This document shows, piece by piece, positions 21,541 to 31,189 of a DNA stretch of 64,000 nt; position 1 is the stretch's first letter, and every line of letters begins with the position of its first letter. The stretch spans positions 1,302,001 to 1,366,000 of the forward strand of contig NW_025408684.1 in NCBI RefSeq assembly GCF_020360975.1, given 5' to 3'. Under the pieces are notes generated by a model. It saw only the letters and a list, made by a program, of their open reading frames with translations, searched no databases and was not told where the DNA came from. The DNA comes from Hirsutella rhossiliensis. Taxonomy: Eukaryota > Ascomycota > Sordariomycetes > Hypocreales > Ophiocordycipitaceae. Made by a program: the position numbers and the translations under genes.

Positions 21541-21740
21541 CTCGTACTGTAAGTATGTACAGTGCTGTACAGTACAACCAACACACGGCGGTGCCCTTTG
21601 TGTCTCTTATCTGCGGAGTACGATACGGGGTAATACCTAGGTAATTAAGCTGCCCCTTTCTGCAAGCTGTACTGTACTCCGTACGATAGGTAGGTTAGAG
21701 GCCGGCCGAGTACTGTAGACAGCGCACGCACAGTACTGTA
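21541..21740. repeat. Cluster of TGTAC/GTACA palindromic units
   Basis: Within 200 bases there are many overlapping TACTGTA, TGTACAG and CAGTAC units plus CCTAGG and GGTAGGT motifs. Similar short clusters recur near 23325, 29750 and 39078-39105. They occur only in gaps between genes. Confidence 0.55.
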
Positions 21741-24130
21741 CTTAGGTAGGTAGAAAGATTGGTAGGAGCCATCCATCATCCAGCCGCATGCAGCAAGCAG
21801 CAGCAGCGCCGCCACCACCACCACCACCCCGCAACAGTGTGGGGAAATCCTTTGCGCCCCTCCCTCGCCCTTCGTCTCCCCCCCTTTGGCCCCCCTTTGG
21901 CCGTGAGCAGCAGCAGGCTTCAGCGCTGATCTTTGTCCGCGCAAAGCACTCGGTGAGCCAGGTCAGCCAGCTGTTCCAGAATCGCCCGCCGGAGGCGACC
22001 CTACCCGGATGCACCGAGGCCAGCTCAGCAGCTACTGTACAAGACAAGCTCAGCTCGAGGCCGCCACGCCGCGCCAAATCACCGCTAGCTTTTTAAAGGC
22101 ACGCATTGGCTTTGGCTCATCAAACTTGGGTTCTGTTGTTGCCACGCTGAGACAAGACCCTCGGATGCGCCGCCCGGGGCTCTGGGCTCTCCAAGGGTTG
22201 CCGATTAATCACAGTCGGGCCGGCAGTCCCTCTCGATCTTGACAACGGCCGCATCCAACGTCTAGCTTGCTAGGGGCATGCGTGGGCAATTGGCTGGAAT
22301 CGAGCTCCCTCAGGGATCCCACCCGCATTTCTTCTTGTCGGTCCCTGCCTGAGGCCGCTTCCAGGGCATTGGGGTTGGCGGGACAATCGCTAGTGACGAG
22401 GCCCGGTCGGCGTATTTGGGTGTACTGCCCGGATGATGGGCAATTCCGCTTTCGGCATCCTCTCGACCAGCTTGCACGTTGGCCAGGACCACCACGGGCG
22501 CTTGTCCTTTGTTGTCTGGTCCCATGCAAAGAGTGCGGAGCATAGTCTGGTACCAACGGATTCAACAATAGAAACAGGGCTTCTCGCGCCCGGTCCCTCG
22601 TGGTGACCAAGCTCGGTGGCAACGATCAACAGCTCGAAGATCAATGGTGGTGACCCGAGCTCAAATTGGCAGACCTTGACCACATGGACTCTGTTCCACG
22701 TGCCTGGCTGAGCCGTCGGGCAGAGGAAGGCGATAAATATAGCGACAAGAGGTTCGCGATACCCGCCTCCCCCCCAGATGTGGGCTTGGAAACACGGAAC
22801 GGGGCGTTGGCTGCCTTGGGCTTGAGCAGAGATGAGCCCGTTCATCCAGTCGATCAGGAGATACAGGGGTGAGAGATGGCGGCTCGGCCATGACTGGTGG
22901 TGCGGTCGCATGGACAGTGTCGGAGGAACGGTCTGGCGGCTCTGGCTGGAACCGGCGTGGAGCGAGGAATCGGTTCAGCTGCTGAAAGCACTCGCGACAG
23001 GCTGGGCCAGGTTTCATGACAGATGATTGATGGAAATACCTATTTCCCCCCATGGGTTTGCGCTGAAGGTCGATGATGCTCACAGTCCCGGTTCGCGCAC
23101 ATCTTTGTGCTGGCCTTCGTCCATGCAGCGCAGCCGGGGGGAACCCAGATGCTTGCTTTGCCGCAGCCAAAGTCCATGTGAGATTTGGCTTCATGCACAA
23201 GTCCACGCCGCAAGTGATTTGGCAACTAGGCTCCCTGCATTGCACCTTGCCGGCCACAGGCGCTTGGTCGGCCTCAGCGCCCTTGCTTGGCAGGCACAGC
23301 ACAGGATATATAATGACTTATGAGTGTACTGTATGTTGTCGTACAGCGCGGTCATCCATTCATTACCTCGTCGCGACTTCAACTGCCAGCGCTTAAATGA
23401 ACGGCGGCTTGCCCGAGCCCCGGCGGAGGAATGCTTATTAGAGCCTTCCTGGACAGACAGAAGAACAAGGGGGATGAATGAAAGGGGGCAAAAGCCACCA
23501 CCAACGGACCGGTTCCCAAAACCCCTCCAACATGTCTTTGCCTCTCTTCCTCGCGAGTAAGTCGAGGGAAGCCATTTGCCTCAGGTGCGAATGCATGAAT
23601 AGCGCCAGGGCATGTTGTACTAGGTACTAATAACTTGCCGCCACGTACGGAGCATGGAAGTTACCACTGGCTGCCGTTCTTTTGCTCTGCAGTCGTTGCG
23701 CCTGGCGAGGCTTAAGTATTCTCGAGGTACCGCGCAGTTCAATTCCTCCCTCTTTGCGCCGCCACCTGTCCAGGGAGTACTCGTGGGTACCGCCGCCAGA
23801 CAACCGGGAGACGACCTGTGGGAGTACAGTACCTGCCTAGCTCCTCCACTAAAAACCACGGCGGCGTTTTTCTGGGCGTAGCCGCCAAAGTGCCTCCTCC
23901 AACTGTCAGCCAACTGGCTTCCTCTTAACTCCACCCACTCAGCTTTTACACTTCTCTTTATCCCTTGCCTCACCCCTCCGGCTTGTCCCCTCCCTCGACC
24001 TCGACTCCCGTCTCTTCTTCTTCTTCAACCTTGACGGCGGCGGCGGCGACCACGACCACGACCACGACGACGAAGCCACCGACGAGAAACCAGCAGATGA
24101 CATCTAAACCACTCACCCCATGAGCCAGCC

Positions 24131-25373
24131 ATGTCGTCCCCATGGAAGAAGCAGCCCGAGGATGTCGTCGACAGTGTCCTCAAGCGGGCCCAGGTCAGCA
24201 AGGTGCGTCTAAACAGAATATTCAACCCATCCTTCGTCACCACCTCTACTCTTCATGCCCTCGCCTCCCTGGCCTCGTCTGCCTGCGCACGTGAAAAAAA
24301 ACCATGCCTCCACCCCCTTTCCCTCTCTCCCCCAACCTCATTACCAGCTTCCCTACTATGGTTGTTGGCAGGCACTCACCGGCTCGTTACAGATTGCACG
24401 CCGGCTGCAGAATCGCCTCGCTCTCGCACAGTTCAAAACCAAGCACGGGTGGGAAGACCTTACGCTCGACTCCATCGAACCGAAACTCGAGGAGGAGATG
24501 AGACGGAAGCGCCTGTGCGATGGCGACGTCCTCTCCGACTCGTCTTCGAGTGCATCCGACCTGCCCTATCCCACGAGGACCCTGATGAGCTCGCCTCTCA
24601 AGGCAACAATTTTTTCCGACGCCGTTGGGTCCAGCAACGGCAGTTCCGGTCACCGCAAGCGCACCTACTTTGCCTCGTTTGAAAACTCGTCGTCGAGCCC
24701 CAGCAAGCGCTTCCGCGCATCACCGACCGCACACAAGTCCCACTCGGGGCACTCGGCATGGAAGGACAGCCACCAGCTCGCACAGTCGTCGCCCATCAAG
24801 CCTCGCCGACTACCCCACTTTACAACGTCTGGCGGACCCGACATTTCCTTCTTCAAGCAACGGCGGATGACCAACGGCCTCAAGTCGCCCAACTTTGCTG
24901 CTCCCTCCGATGACGAAGACGACGACGACGCCCCGACGCACTCGTTTAGCGCCGCCAACCTGCGCTCTTCTCCACCCCGCACGCCGCCCATGCAGACTCG
25001 GAGTCTTGGCAGCAAGCGAAACAGAGAAAACCTGGCGTCGGCCAACGGGGGCAAATCTGGCGAGGAGGGCGCAGACCTGCTGCTCTACCTGGCCGCCTCG
25101 CCTTCGCCGGCGGTCAAGTCCAACCGAGGCAGAATGGAGCGTCTAACGACGCCCCCTCCCAAAAATGGCAAACTCGATCTGCCTTCATCGATGATGACAA
25201 CCCCCGGCGGAGGCAACCTGTTCCCTAATACTCCCGGACAGGGCTTCGACTTTGCCGACTTTGTCAACATCACGCCGAGTCCAGCCCAGAAGCAGTGGAG
25301 GACGCCCGGGCCGGGCCGAACACCCCTCAGCGTGGCTAGGAGACGACTGACGTTTGAGGAGCCTCTGGCTTAG
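24131..25373 (+). CDS. Whi5/Nrm1-type G1/S transcriptional repressor
   Basis: Two exons (24131-24202, 24372-25373) give 357 residues. The join brings together a short N-terminus and a Whi5-family helix: IARRLQNRLALAQFKTKHGW at residues 32-51. A second conserved element, GADLLLYLAASPSPA near 257-271, resembles the GTB motif by which Whi5 and Nrm1 bind SBF/MBF. The protein is otherwise disordered with many Ser-Pro and Thr-Pro sites (for example SSPIKPRR, SSPPRTPP, LTTPPPKNG, TPGPGRTPLS), as expected for a CDK-controlled repressor of G1/S genes. The intron is 169 nt with a GTGCGT donor and GGCAG acceptor. Whether it acts through SBF-like (Whi5) or MBF (Nrm1) complexes cannot be told from sequence. 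A TCT/GAC-triplet-rich leader precedes it. Confidence 0.8.
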
Positions 25374-27087
25374 TCACCTCGCCGTGTCGAGCTCTCCTTT
25401 CTTGTTTATTTTCCCTCGTGTACATGATACCATGACTGCGCATACCGCACCTCGCACGCGCCGCATTTTCCCTTTTTCTTCTCCGCACCTCTTGTTCTCC
25501 AATCGAAATGGTTTTTTTTGTGTCTGTTGGATATGTACGGCAACAGGGGCTTTGGTCTGTCCGCTAGGGAAGTGGCAGGAAGACAGGCCATGGACGACCA
25601 TCACATGATGGAGCGGCTGTGGCTTTAACAAGTGCTACGGCGCTTAGACCTTGCCCGTGAGGTGTATCCCGCTGCGGCTGGTGGCTATGCCTGATGATGC
25701 AGAGTAGGGGGCGACAAGTTTACGGAAGGGCGAGAGCGTGGAGATGCCTGGTAGCCTATTGGGCATGTCCGCGGGGGGCATCATATTGGTATAGCACCGC
25801 ATCTCATGTTGCCTGATTCCGCACTTGCAGAAATGGCCTTTTCGTCCTTGCCCTCTTTGTCTCTTTGCCAGGTTGACGAGCACGGGAGCTTGTGTATATG
25901 TCTGGAAGGACGGGAGCCTGAAGGGGAGGAGACACGATGCCGTTTCGAGTAGATTCTGAAGAAGCCTTAAAATGAGCCAGCGGTTGCCCTGAGCAGCCTG
26001 AGCAATTTACACGTAATTGATTGGGCCAGGACGCGTCATAGTCGTGTCAATGCGCGTCGGATAAAGTGCCTCTGCAGCCAATCAGCGGGCGCAACAGCAA
26101 GGTTTTTAGTTGCCAAAATTCAATGGGCATACGCTGGATGATGTCATGACCACGGCGAAGTCTGTGCCGCCTCCGTAGCCCAGCTAGGTAACTTACCCTG
26201 CAGCCGCCGCGATATTCCCCTGACATGGCTATCTGACACCAACTCCCTGCTACGCCCTTGGTTGGATTTCTAAATATAACCTGTCTCTGCCAAAGACTGC
26301 TGCGGCGCACCCGAGAAGCTGAGAAGCTTCGGAACCGACTTTCCGAGAGACTTCTGTCGCGCCGCCGTGTTCCGCCCTCGCCACCGCCAGCGACGAGTCA
26401 GGCCGGGAAAACCCCCCGGGACGACAAGTCGACGGGCCGGGGCTGAGTCGGGCGGGCAGGGGAAAGGGGTAGTCGAGAGGGGTTTGGAGAATCAAGCATC
26501 GGGCGCCGAGCCACGGGAAGCGACTGCCTCTCCCGTCGGGATAGAGCCTCTTTGGACGGCTGACCCATGGCGTCGTGTCCCTACGCTATCCCGACTGAAC
26601 TCGTCGAAAGGTCACAATCTGAGGTGAAATAAGAGGCGTCTACTGTACGTAAAACACAGGCTTGGGTCCACGCCCGCCCACTCGCCTGCTCACCTCCCTA
26701 TGGCAGACTTAGCGACTCCGTCACCAACAGGAACAGGAGCGCCGTCAACAATTTTCGGCTGCCGCGGACAACTGTGCTTCAAAGCTGCTTGAATAGCTCA
26801 CCAGCAGCTCACCGACGTCTCATTGACTATCCTGGACTTTATTCGCTCACTCTCAATGTAGTCAACCCACCCGCCTCTACCCGTTCCTCCCGGCCGACCA
26901 TCTTCTGGGCCCGACTCCTCGGGACGCAGCCTTCCGTTATCTTCTTCCCCCGTCGCCGTGAAGCCCCAATCCCTTGCGTCATCCTCCTGCACGTGCGACG
27001 CACTCTGGTCGTGCACCCGACCACGCACCGTTCCATCATGCTTTTCAAGTCCCGCTTCCGCGAGCCCCGCGAGCGTAGGTCGGTTAT
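25374..27087. other. 1.7 kb convergent intergenic region
   Basis: This lies between the stops of the Whi5-type gene and the unknown gene at 27088. It includes a CCAAT at 26076 and an ACGCGT at 26031, but these are far from any start codon. A 136-codon plus-strand frame (26774-27184) overlaps the next gene's 3' end and has no protein character. No gene is supported. Confidence 0.35.
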
Positions 27088-28848
27088 TCACGCATCAGCC
27101 ATGACCACGTCGTCGTTTGCGCTCTCCTGCCTCATCTGGTATGCCATGACTGACCACAGCAGCTGCATCGCCGCGATTCTTTGATCCGTGTCAAAGAGAT
27201 CGTACCAGGGGCTCCTCCACGCCCCCACCATGCCCCAGCTGCGCCTCGCAGGATTCTGCTCTGGGGAGCCTTCCAGAACCTCGAGCAGCCGAAGAGGCAC
27301 ACGGACTCGCAGTACAGAAATGTGGTGGAAAAGCGAGCTCACCACGAAAATGTCGTCGTGGCCCTCACCCTTGACCATTCCAATCGCCTCATACTTGGCC
27401 TTGCGGTCCCAGGCCGACGCGGGCGGTCGGACCATGCGATAGTTGTCGTAGATGGACATGTTCTTGCGGGGCTTCTTGGTCGCCGGCACGCCGTCGCCGT
27501 CTTCTGTGCTCGGCCGGACATCCTTGTCTCCGGGAACCGCAAACTTGTCGATCTCGCGGCCAATTGGGCCGCCCGAACCCCCGCCCCATCGGGGCTTGGA
27601 CGACCACCACTGGCCCTCTCCGAACCGCGTCTCCGCCCTGCCCTCCCGAGCTCGATGTTGTGCTGTGATGAGCGCCGCCGTCACTTCGCGCGCGAGGTCC
27701 AGCGACTGCGCGCTTTCTACGTCGGGAGTGGTGAAGTCGACCGTCGGCCTCGCGCTCACGGCCGCCACCGGACCGTACACCGTGCCGGCCCTGGCAGCCT
27801 CGCGGGACATTGGGCTCTGGAAGACAAAGTGACAGTGGGACGGGATGTAAGTCTTGCGCTGACGAGGGCCGGCAAGAGACCCCAGGTGGAGACGCGGCTC
27901 TACGCGAGACATGGACACGTTGCAGCCAAAGTCATAGGCGACCAGCTTGACGAAGGCTGCCACGAGGGTCTGGCGGAACTCGGGAGGCATGGACTGACCA
28001 GAGGAGATGCGAAAAATGTTGGAGACTTGGGCTTCACCTGCATCTGCAAGCTGGGATCCCTCGGAGCCCTCCGTGGTGGCCACCTCGGTGGCCGACATTT
28101 CCGGCGAGGGCGGGAGCTCTGCTGGGTGGGTGGGATCGTCCCAGTACGTCGTGAGAAGCTCAAGGCATCGGAAAAATTCGTAGGCGTTTCCTAGTCGAGC
28201 CTGCTGTTTCCCCTTGGGTGGAGGGATCCTTCGCACGGTACGAAAAGCATCCTCATTGTTGTTGGAAAGCTCCCGTCTGCGTTCCAGGTAGACCTGGCAT
28301 CCCGGGGATAGGTTACCGGTCCTCAGCGGCCGACGGGTGGCTTGGTTCCTGTCGCGGGCATCATCCGTCGTCAACGTGTTCCATTGCGAGAAATCAGGAA
28401 TGTAAGCCGGGTCGGGTATAAGGTCTCGGAAAGTTGCATCTGGCCTGAGGTCGAGTCCAATTGCCGAGAAACCAAGGGGTCCCAGGACACCGGCGGAACG
28501 ACCACTTTGTTCCAGAAGAGTGGGCAAGGCCTGGGAAGGATCGATTGTCTCATTCTCACGAGCGTAAGGCTGGTAACGCGGGAGGTTTATTGGCGTCGGG
28601 GGAGGGACATCCTTAGGATCTACCTTTGCGTGGGCGGGCGAGTTCGCTGCAGACAAGTCAGAACGAGAATCGAATCGAGATTTGATCAGTTGAACGGGAA
28701 GTGCAATGGAAAGGCCAGAAGCCGCGGCCGAGATGCACTGGGCAAGCGGCAGTGGGTGGAGATCAGGGACGATGAAACAGCCGGTCAAGGGGATCGAAGA
28801 CAAGGAAATAGGTGCTTGCTTACCCAGCGCGGGAAATGATCCAAACAT
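27088..28848 (-). CDS. Conserved-looking protein of unknown function
   Basis: I do not recognise the family. Two exons (28848-28824 and 28646-27088) give 527 residues starting MFGSFPALANSP. The 177-nt intron has a GTAAGC donor and CTGCAG acceptor. It is a multiple of three and stop-free, so the frame runs on through it to upstream non-ATG codons. Visible features are a Pro-rich start (PPPTPINLPRYQPY), a globular middle with YEFFRCLELLTTYWDDPTHP and FVKLVAYDFGCNVSM, a Gly/Trp-rich WWSSKPRWGGGSGGPIG segment, a basic patch KKPRKN that could be nuclear targeting, and a C-terminus with YDLFDTDQRIAAMQLLWSVM. It has no signal peptide and no clear membrane helix. The long opposite-strand frame (27181-28194) is a shadow. 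Confidence 0.7.
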   Translation of the reverse strand: MFGSFPALGKQAPISLSSIPLTGCFIVPDLHPLPLAQCISAAASGLSIALPVQLIKSRFDSRSDLSAANSPAHAKVDPKDVPPPTPINLPRYQPYARENETIDPSQALPTLLEQSGRSAGVLGPLGFSAIGLDLRPDATFRDLIPDPAYIPDFSQWNTLTTDDARDRNQATRRPLRTGNLSPGCQVYLERRRELSNNNEDAFRTVRRIPPPKGKQQARLGNAYEFFRCLELLTTYWDDPTHPAELPPSPEMSATEVATTEGSEGSQLADAGEAQVSNIFRISSGQSMPPEFRQTLVAAFVKLVAYDFGCNVSMSRVEPRLHLGSLAGPRQRKTYIPSHCHFVFQSPMSREAARAGTVYGPVAAVSARPTVDFTTPDVESAQSLDLAREVTAALITAQHRAREGRAETRFGEGQWWSSKPRWGGGSGGPIGREIDKFAVPGDKDVRPSTEDGDGVPATKKPRKNMSIYDNYRMVRPPASAWDRKAKYEAIGMVKGEGHDDIFVVSSLFHHISVLRVRVPLRLLEVLEGSPEQNPARRSWGMVGAWRSPWYDLFDTDQRIAAMQLLWSVMAYQMRQESANDDVVMADA

Positions 28849-31189
28849 GACGAGAGGCCCGGGAGTCACGAAGCTGTAGAGTCGCGGCGGGACCCAGGCC
28901 AAGCCAGGCGCTTGAGATGGCGTCTTGGACAGCCAGCCAACGCTTGGTGCAGGCGGCTGCGGCACCCGTTGCCACAAGGCCAAGAAGGGAAGCTTGTCAA
29001 GCAACGAGACACCTAGGACTAGCAGCTACCAGGCGCGGGCCGGCTCTCGGACTCTTCTTGGCGGCACGGGGCTCGACGTCGGCGGTCAAACGAGCGTACG
29101 TCGGCGGCTCTCGATCTGTCGGCTACAAGAAGCGGAGCAGCTTGCGAGCTCGGCGCCGGGTACGCAAGGATGTGCTGAGTCGGGGGGATGGGTAAGGCTG
29201 GTGGGCACCTCTGTGGGTCACGGACGTCTAGCAGACAGTCAGTCATGGGGGAAAAGGAGAGGAGGTCGTGAGAAAATGGACGAAGGCCTGCGAGCATGAC
29301 ATGGTTGGGCAAGTCATCGAGGTGCTGTATCTGGGTACTGATTGTGTTGGCACCTGGTGCTCCGGGTACCTGAGCAGGTACACGGTCAGGCACCATGCAG
29401 CTGTGAGAGGCTGCGAGGGGGTTACTTTTGCTACCTACCAGGTAGTAAGGTAAGGTATGTACCGTGGTCTGTTCGTACCTTGCATGGCAAAAGAGTGGTT
29501 TTGCCAAGCATCTCCTGGCCTTGGGGGTATCATTCGGGCGGGAACCGTAACCGATGCCACAAAATGGCTCGAGGAAAAACCGGCCAACTAAGCTACATAC
29601 ATAAGTACCTTACATACCGTAACCCATCTGTTATACGGGACATTGCGTTGAAGAACCTGGCGCTAGACATTCGACTGCGTAAAGTAGGAACAGGTATCTA
29701 CCTACCTACCTAGATAGGTAGGTGCCTTGTACCTTGGGTACTGCATGTACTGGCGTGTGTTGCAGTACAGCACTTTGGCCTTGCCTACCTTAGGTAATCC
29801 ACCACAATGGCCAGATCCCCCCCAAACGGCCGGTGCCGAGGCGCAAATGGGCACACTGTGTTCCCGCATGGCTCCCTACCCTCCTCGAGGCTTCGGTCGT
29901 TTCACGGGCGCCACCTAAATGTTTCGAAACACCCCCTTCTCCAGTAGGCGATGCAGCATCGAGTCAAACAATGCCTCGATGCCGTGCCTGGCCGGTGGCG
30001 ACGGACGCCACCCGACCGACCGCCACTATTTTGCAGCCTCACGACGCCCCTTGGCATGACAGCAGGCGGGCCCAATCCTCATGCCGTTCCCTCCCAAGGC
30101 CATGCGCAAGAATACACATACGCAATGCTGGCATCAGCGGCCAACGACGACGCAGGACCTTGCCGTTTCCCGGCTCCCGGCTCCCGGCTCTATCAGGGGC
30201 CCACGCCCGGCTGCTCCGCAAGTAGATCCATCTCGGTTTCGATGGGCGTTCTTATGGGTCCTTGACGCCACTCACAACGACCATGCTACAAATACACGGC
30301 CATCAAGGGGACAATAGGCCCAGAATACGGGGTCGGTAGCGCCAAAACTGCCCGTTGGCTCGAGACCAGGCTGGGCCCTAGAGAGTGAGGCCATTCATAC
30401 ACGCCAATTACTCTCCGCTGGCGTTTACTCGGCTGGACAGTCATCAAAGTCGCAGTACGCGTTGGAGAGCCATCAACTAAAGATTCCCAGCATCAGAGTC
30501 CAGGCCTTGATGAGGAGGGCCAGGGCATATCCGTGCGCCCGGACTTGTGCCAAGAGTGTCATCTTTCAAGGTCCCTCACTCCTAGTCGATGCATGGCCGA
30601 CGGTTACAATCATCATCGTCAACGGCTCGTTTCAAGCCTCACGACAGGCAAAGACACTGTGCAGGCCACGAGGCGAGTCCATAAAATCGCTCGTACCGGT
30701 GCGTTGCCTTCGTTGGCGACCGTTGACTTGGTTGTTGCGCTCGGCCTCTCCCACCTCTGACGATATTTGGTGCATCAAATGTGTCGCAGATCCGGGTGGT
30801 GAAGCCCCCTGTTCCACCACCAACCCCAGTCCTTCTTTGGGCCCTACGCTCGGTTGCGGGCTTCCCGAACCTTTCTCAGTCACCTCTGGGCTTTGGATTT
30901 CCAGGTCTTGGTTTCCAACTTTCGTCGACACACTTGTCTGGACAATCGGCTCCTGGTCACCGACATCCTCTGAACGCTGGCCGGTTTTGCCATCGCCTTC
31001 TCCTCTCCCGCCTCCGTCCTAGATGCACCGGATCTCCCGCATCTTGGGCTTCATTTCGACATGAAATAGACGCCTGGAAGCGGGCCGAGGCCACTGCGAC
31101 AGCATCCTCGGTGTGCTCTGCCCACGATCGTCCACATTTCCGCCTCTCCGCGTATTTGCGACTGGATCGCGAGTTTCCTTCAATTCGCC
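28849..31189. promoter_or_regulatory. 2.3 kb divergent intergenic region
   Basis: The region lies between the unknown gene (minus) and the membrane-protein gene (plus). It holds a CTACCTACCTAG/TAGGTAGGT inverted repeat at 29697-29723 and TGTAC-like motifs near 29750. A 186-codon frame at 30462-31022 has no recognisable content and is best seen as leader or promoter of the plus-strand gene, although an upstream exon there cannot be excluded. Confidence 0.35.
29697..29723. repeat. CTACCTACCTAG / TAGGTAGG inverted repeat
   Basis: A short near-perfect inverted repeat with TACCTACC on one arm and GGTAGGT on the other. It is part of the GGTA/CCTAGG motif set seen in other gaps. Confidence 0.6.

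Larger units (their letters stand above)
19462..24130. promoter_or_regulatory. 4.7 kb divergent intergenic region, protease / Whi5-type repressor
   Basis: This is the longest gene-free stretch. The two flanking genes start at its ends and run outward. Open frames up to about 210 codons occur but read as low-quality shadows without family resemblance. The region contains a heptamer tandem repeat (20505-20525), clusters of TGTAC/GTACA palindromes (21541-21740, 23325-23345), triplet repeats (21788-21831, 24010-24085) and CCTAGG motifs. A long promoter, long 5' leader or non-coding RNA is possible; I see no proof of any. Confidence 0.4.

Noticed and set aside
22661..23302. 213-codon minus-strand frame in the 4.7 kb gap
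   Set aside because: No ATG-led core, mixed low-complexity content and no recognisable motif; not enough for a gene.
26774..27184. 136-codon plus-strand frame
   Set aside because: Overlaps the 3' end of the unknown gene and lacks protein-like pattern.
27181..28194. 337-codon plus-strand frame
   Set aside because: Antisense of the unknown gene; the minus-strand reading has better protein character and good splice sites.
30462..31022. 186-codon plus-strand frame
   Set aside because: No family resemblance; it probably belongs to the leader of the membrane-protein gene.
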